Assembly (NCBI GenBank): GCA_948146395.1
Contig: OX411545.1
Span: 23,763,526-23,827,525, forward strand
DNA from: Fragum whitleyi
Taxonomy: Eukaryota > Mollusca > Bivalvia > Cardiida > Cardiidae
DNA length: 64,000 bases
Reading direction: 5' to 3'
In this document: positions 63,480-64,000 of the stretch, one piece after another
How positions within the stretch are numbered: position 1 is the stretch's first letter
How the letters are laid out: every line of letters begins with the position of its first letter
Position numbers and translations under genes: made by a program
The notes under the pieces: model-generated
What the model was told of the DNA's origin: nothing
Databases searched by the model: none
What the model saw: the letters and a program-made list of their open reading frames with translations, nothing else

Positions 63480-63596
63480 CGCAGTATAAATTTCGTTGTC
63501 ATATCCACCATACACAGGTGATATTGTGTTGACATGGGGACTTGGTGTTCGTGCTACTGTCTGTCCCTCTCCTCCATCATCCTTCTTTTTCTCTTG
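63480..63596 (-). CDS. DNAH3-like: Putative dynein exon, disordered AAA3-AAA4 linker
   Basis: After 'AATCTAG|CAAGAG' a minus-strand frame reads QEKKKDDGGEGQTVARTPSP, 'HVNTISPVYGGYDNEIYTA', 39 codons, before GCG|GTGATT. It is in phase with GKKMEATPLAMYNYF of the next exon and less AT-rich than its surroundings. A low-complexity charged insert at this place fits my recollection of DNAH3. Against it: the donor is weak, the acceptor has no pyrimidine tract, and the frame also ends in a stop two codons later, so it could be the 3' end of an alternative transcript or chance. Confidence 0.4.
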
Positions 63597-64000
63597 CTAG
63601 ATTATCAATCAATCAATAATTCAATCAATAGCCACAAAATTCAATAACTTTGACATTGAAAGACAGGACACCAAATACCATTGAAACAACTCAACTCGAT
63701 GATTAAATCTAATATAAACTCATGTTATATAAAAATTGTATACTAAACGACTTGCTTATTGCTCTTTTACAATTCATTTCCAATAAGGTATCAATCTTAG
63801 AATAAGGTGGCAAATTGTCACACATTGTCACAAATTGTCCCAATATACACCTGTTACAATGCTGAATGTCCAAGTATGAAAAACAACAAAGGGAAAAACT
63901 GAAAAATTAAGCTATGTAGAGTTATAGTTCTTGTGCACTGTACTCTGTATTTATTAGAGGAACATTACTGCCAAATTGCAATTCAATCGGACATTAGGTG
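63597..64000. other. Right edge: intron with entering interspersed repeat
   Basis: From ~63808 'aattgtcacacattgtcaca', 'ttacaatgctgaatgtccaa' and 'ttgcaattcaatcggacatt' match the repeat at 39990-40170. Nothing coding recognised. Confidence 0.5.

Larger units (their letters stand above)
27500..63596 (-). other. DNAH3-like: Axonemal dynein heavy chain gene, 3' part (23-24 exons in window)
   Basis: The gene reads from 63596 down to the stop at 27500 and continues upstream beyond the window. Exons were placed by reverse GT..AG borders. The 23 confident exons (61564 to 27500) total 4749 nt, 1582 codons plus stop, with every split codon agreeing. The full protein should be about 4000-4100 aa, so this is the last ~40%: late AAA4, stalk CC1, microtubule-binding domain, CC2, AAA5 with buttress, AAA6, and the C-terminal domain. 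The product is an axonemal inner-arm motor that moves cilia and flagella. Sequence such as 'FRNRLRMFPSLINCCTIDWF' and 'MSSELEEVF' places it in the DNAH3/DNAH7/DNAH12 group, by memory nearest DNAH3. The single longest intron is 42434-50714. Confidence 0.9.

Overview
This is an AT-rich, intron-rich animal genomic window. Its repeats look molluscan, probably bivalve: short elements with 160-170 bp core repeats ending in (GGAC/AGAC)n tracts and an 'ATGCCCCCG'-type end, tRNA-headed SINEs with (AATC)n tails, and many small foldback elements. The species call is an inference from repeat style only; nothing in the window is species-diagnostic to me.

Two host genes are supported. (1) A secreted or GPI-anchored Ly6/uPAR three-finger protein on the + strand. 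It has a signal-peptide exon at 10668-10731, then 18655-18819 and 19661-19875, and the phases join cleanly to 147 aa. (2) The C-terminal ~40% of an axonemal dynein heavy chain on the - strand, 63596 down to 27500. I traced 23 exons plus one putative 5' linker exon from AC..CT (reverse GT..AG) borders. All reading phases chain without a break to 1582 codons plus stop, covering the late AAA4, stalk, microtubule-binding, AAA5, AAA6 and C-terminal regions. The closest family I recall is the single-headed inner-arm DNAH3/DNAH7/DNAH12 group, most like DNAH3. The two genes converge on a repeat-rich interval at ~20-27 kb.

Region by region: 1-10 kb has no convincing host gene and holds tandem and foldback repeats, including a 293 bp tandem duplication, a ~470 bp repeat family, a 165 bp satellite-like array, a truncated LINE inserted in one repeat copy, and two long foldbacks. 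About 11.7-17.76 kb, inside intron 1 of the Ly6 gene, is an apparently complete CR1/L2-type LINE with three long ORFs: an SGNH-hydrolase-like protein, a PHD-like/coiled-coil/RRM-like protein, and an endonuclease-reverse transcriptase. Its spacers carry six copies of a short hairpin (GATAGGG-loop-CCCTGTC) with one compensated base pair. 20-27 kb holds a decayed second reverse transcriptase and several MITEs. 27.5-64 kb is the dynein gene, whose introns hold five 229-230 bp TTAA-bounded MITEs, a dispersed ~75 bp palindrome family (about 18 sites) whose arms vary together, SINEs, and 160-bp-core elements.

The most interesting signals are: (a) the repeated covarying hairpins and the separate SGNH ORF of the LINE; (b) the ~75 bp palindrome family, several of whose members have been split by other elements near the loop; (c) partial tandem copies of three dynein exons, all on the 3' side of the parental exon; and (d) several repeat families sharing a 160-170 bp core length.
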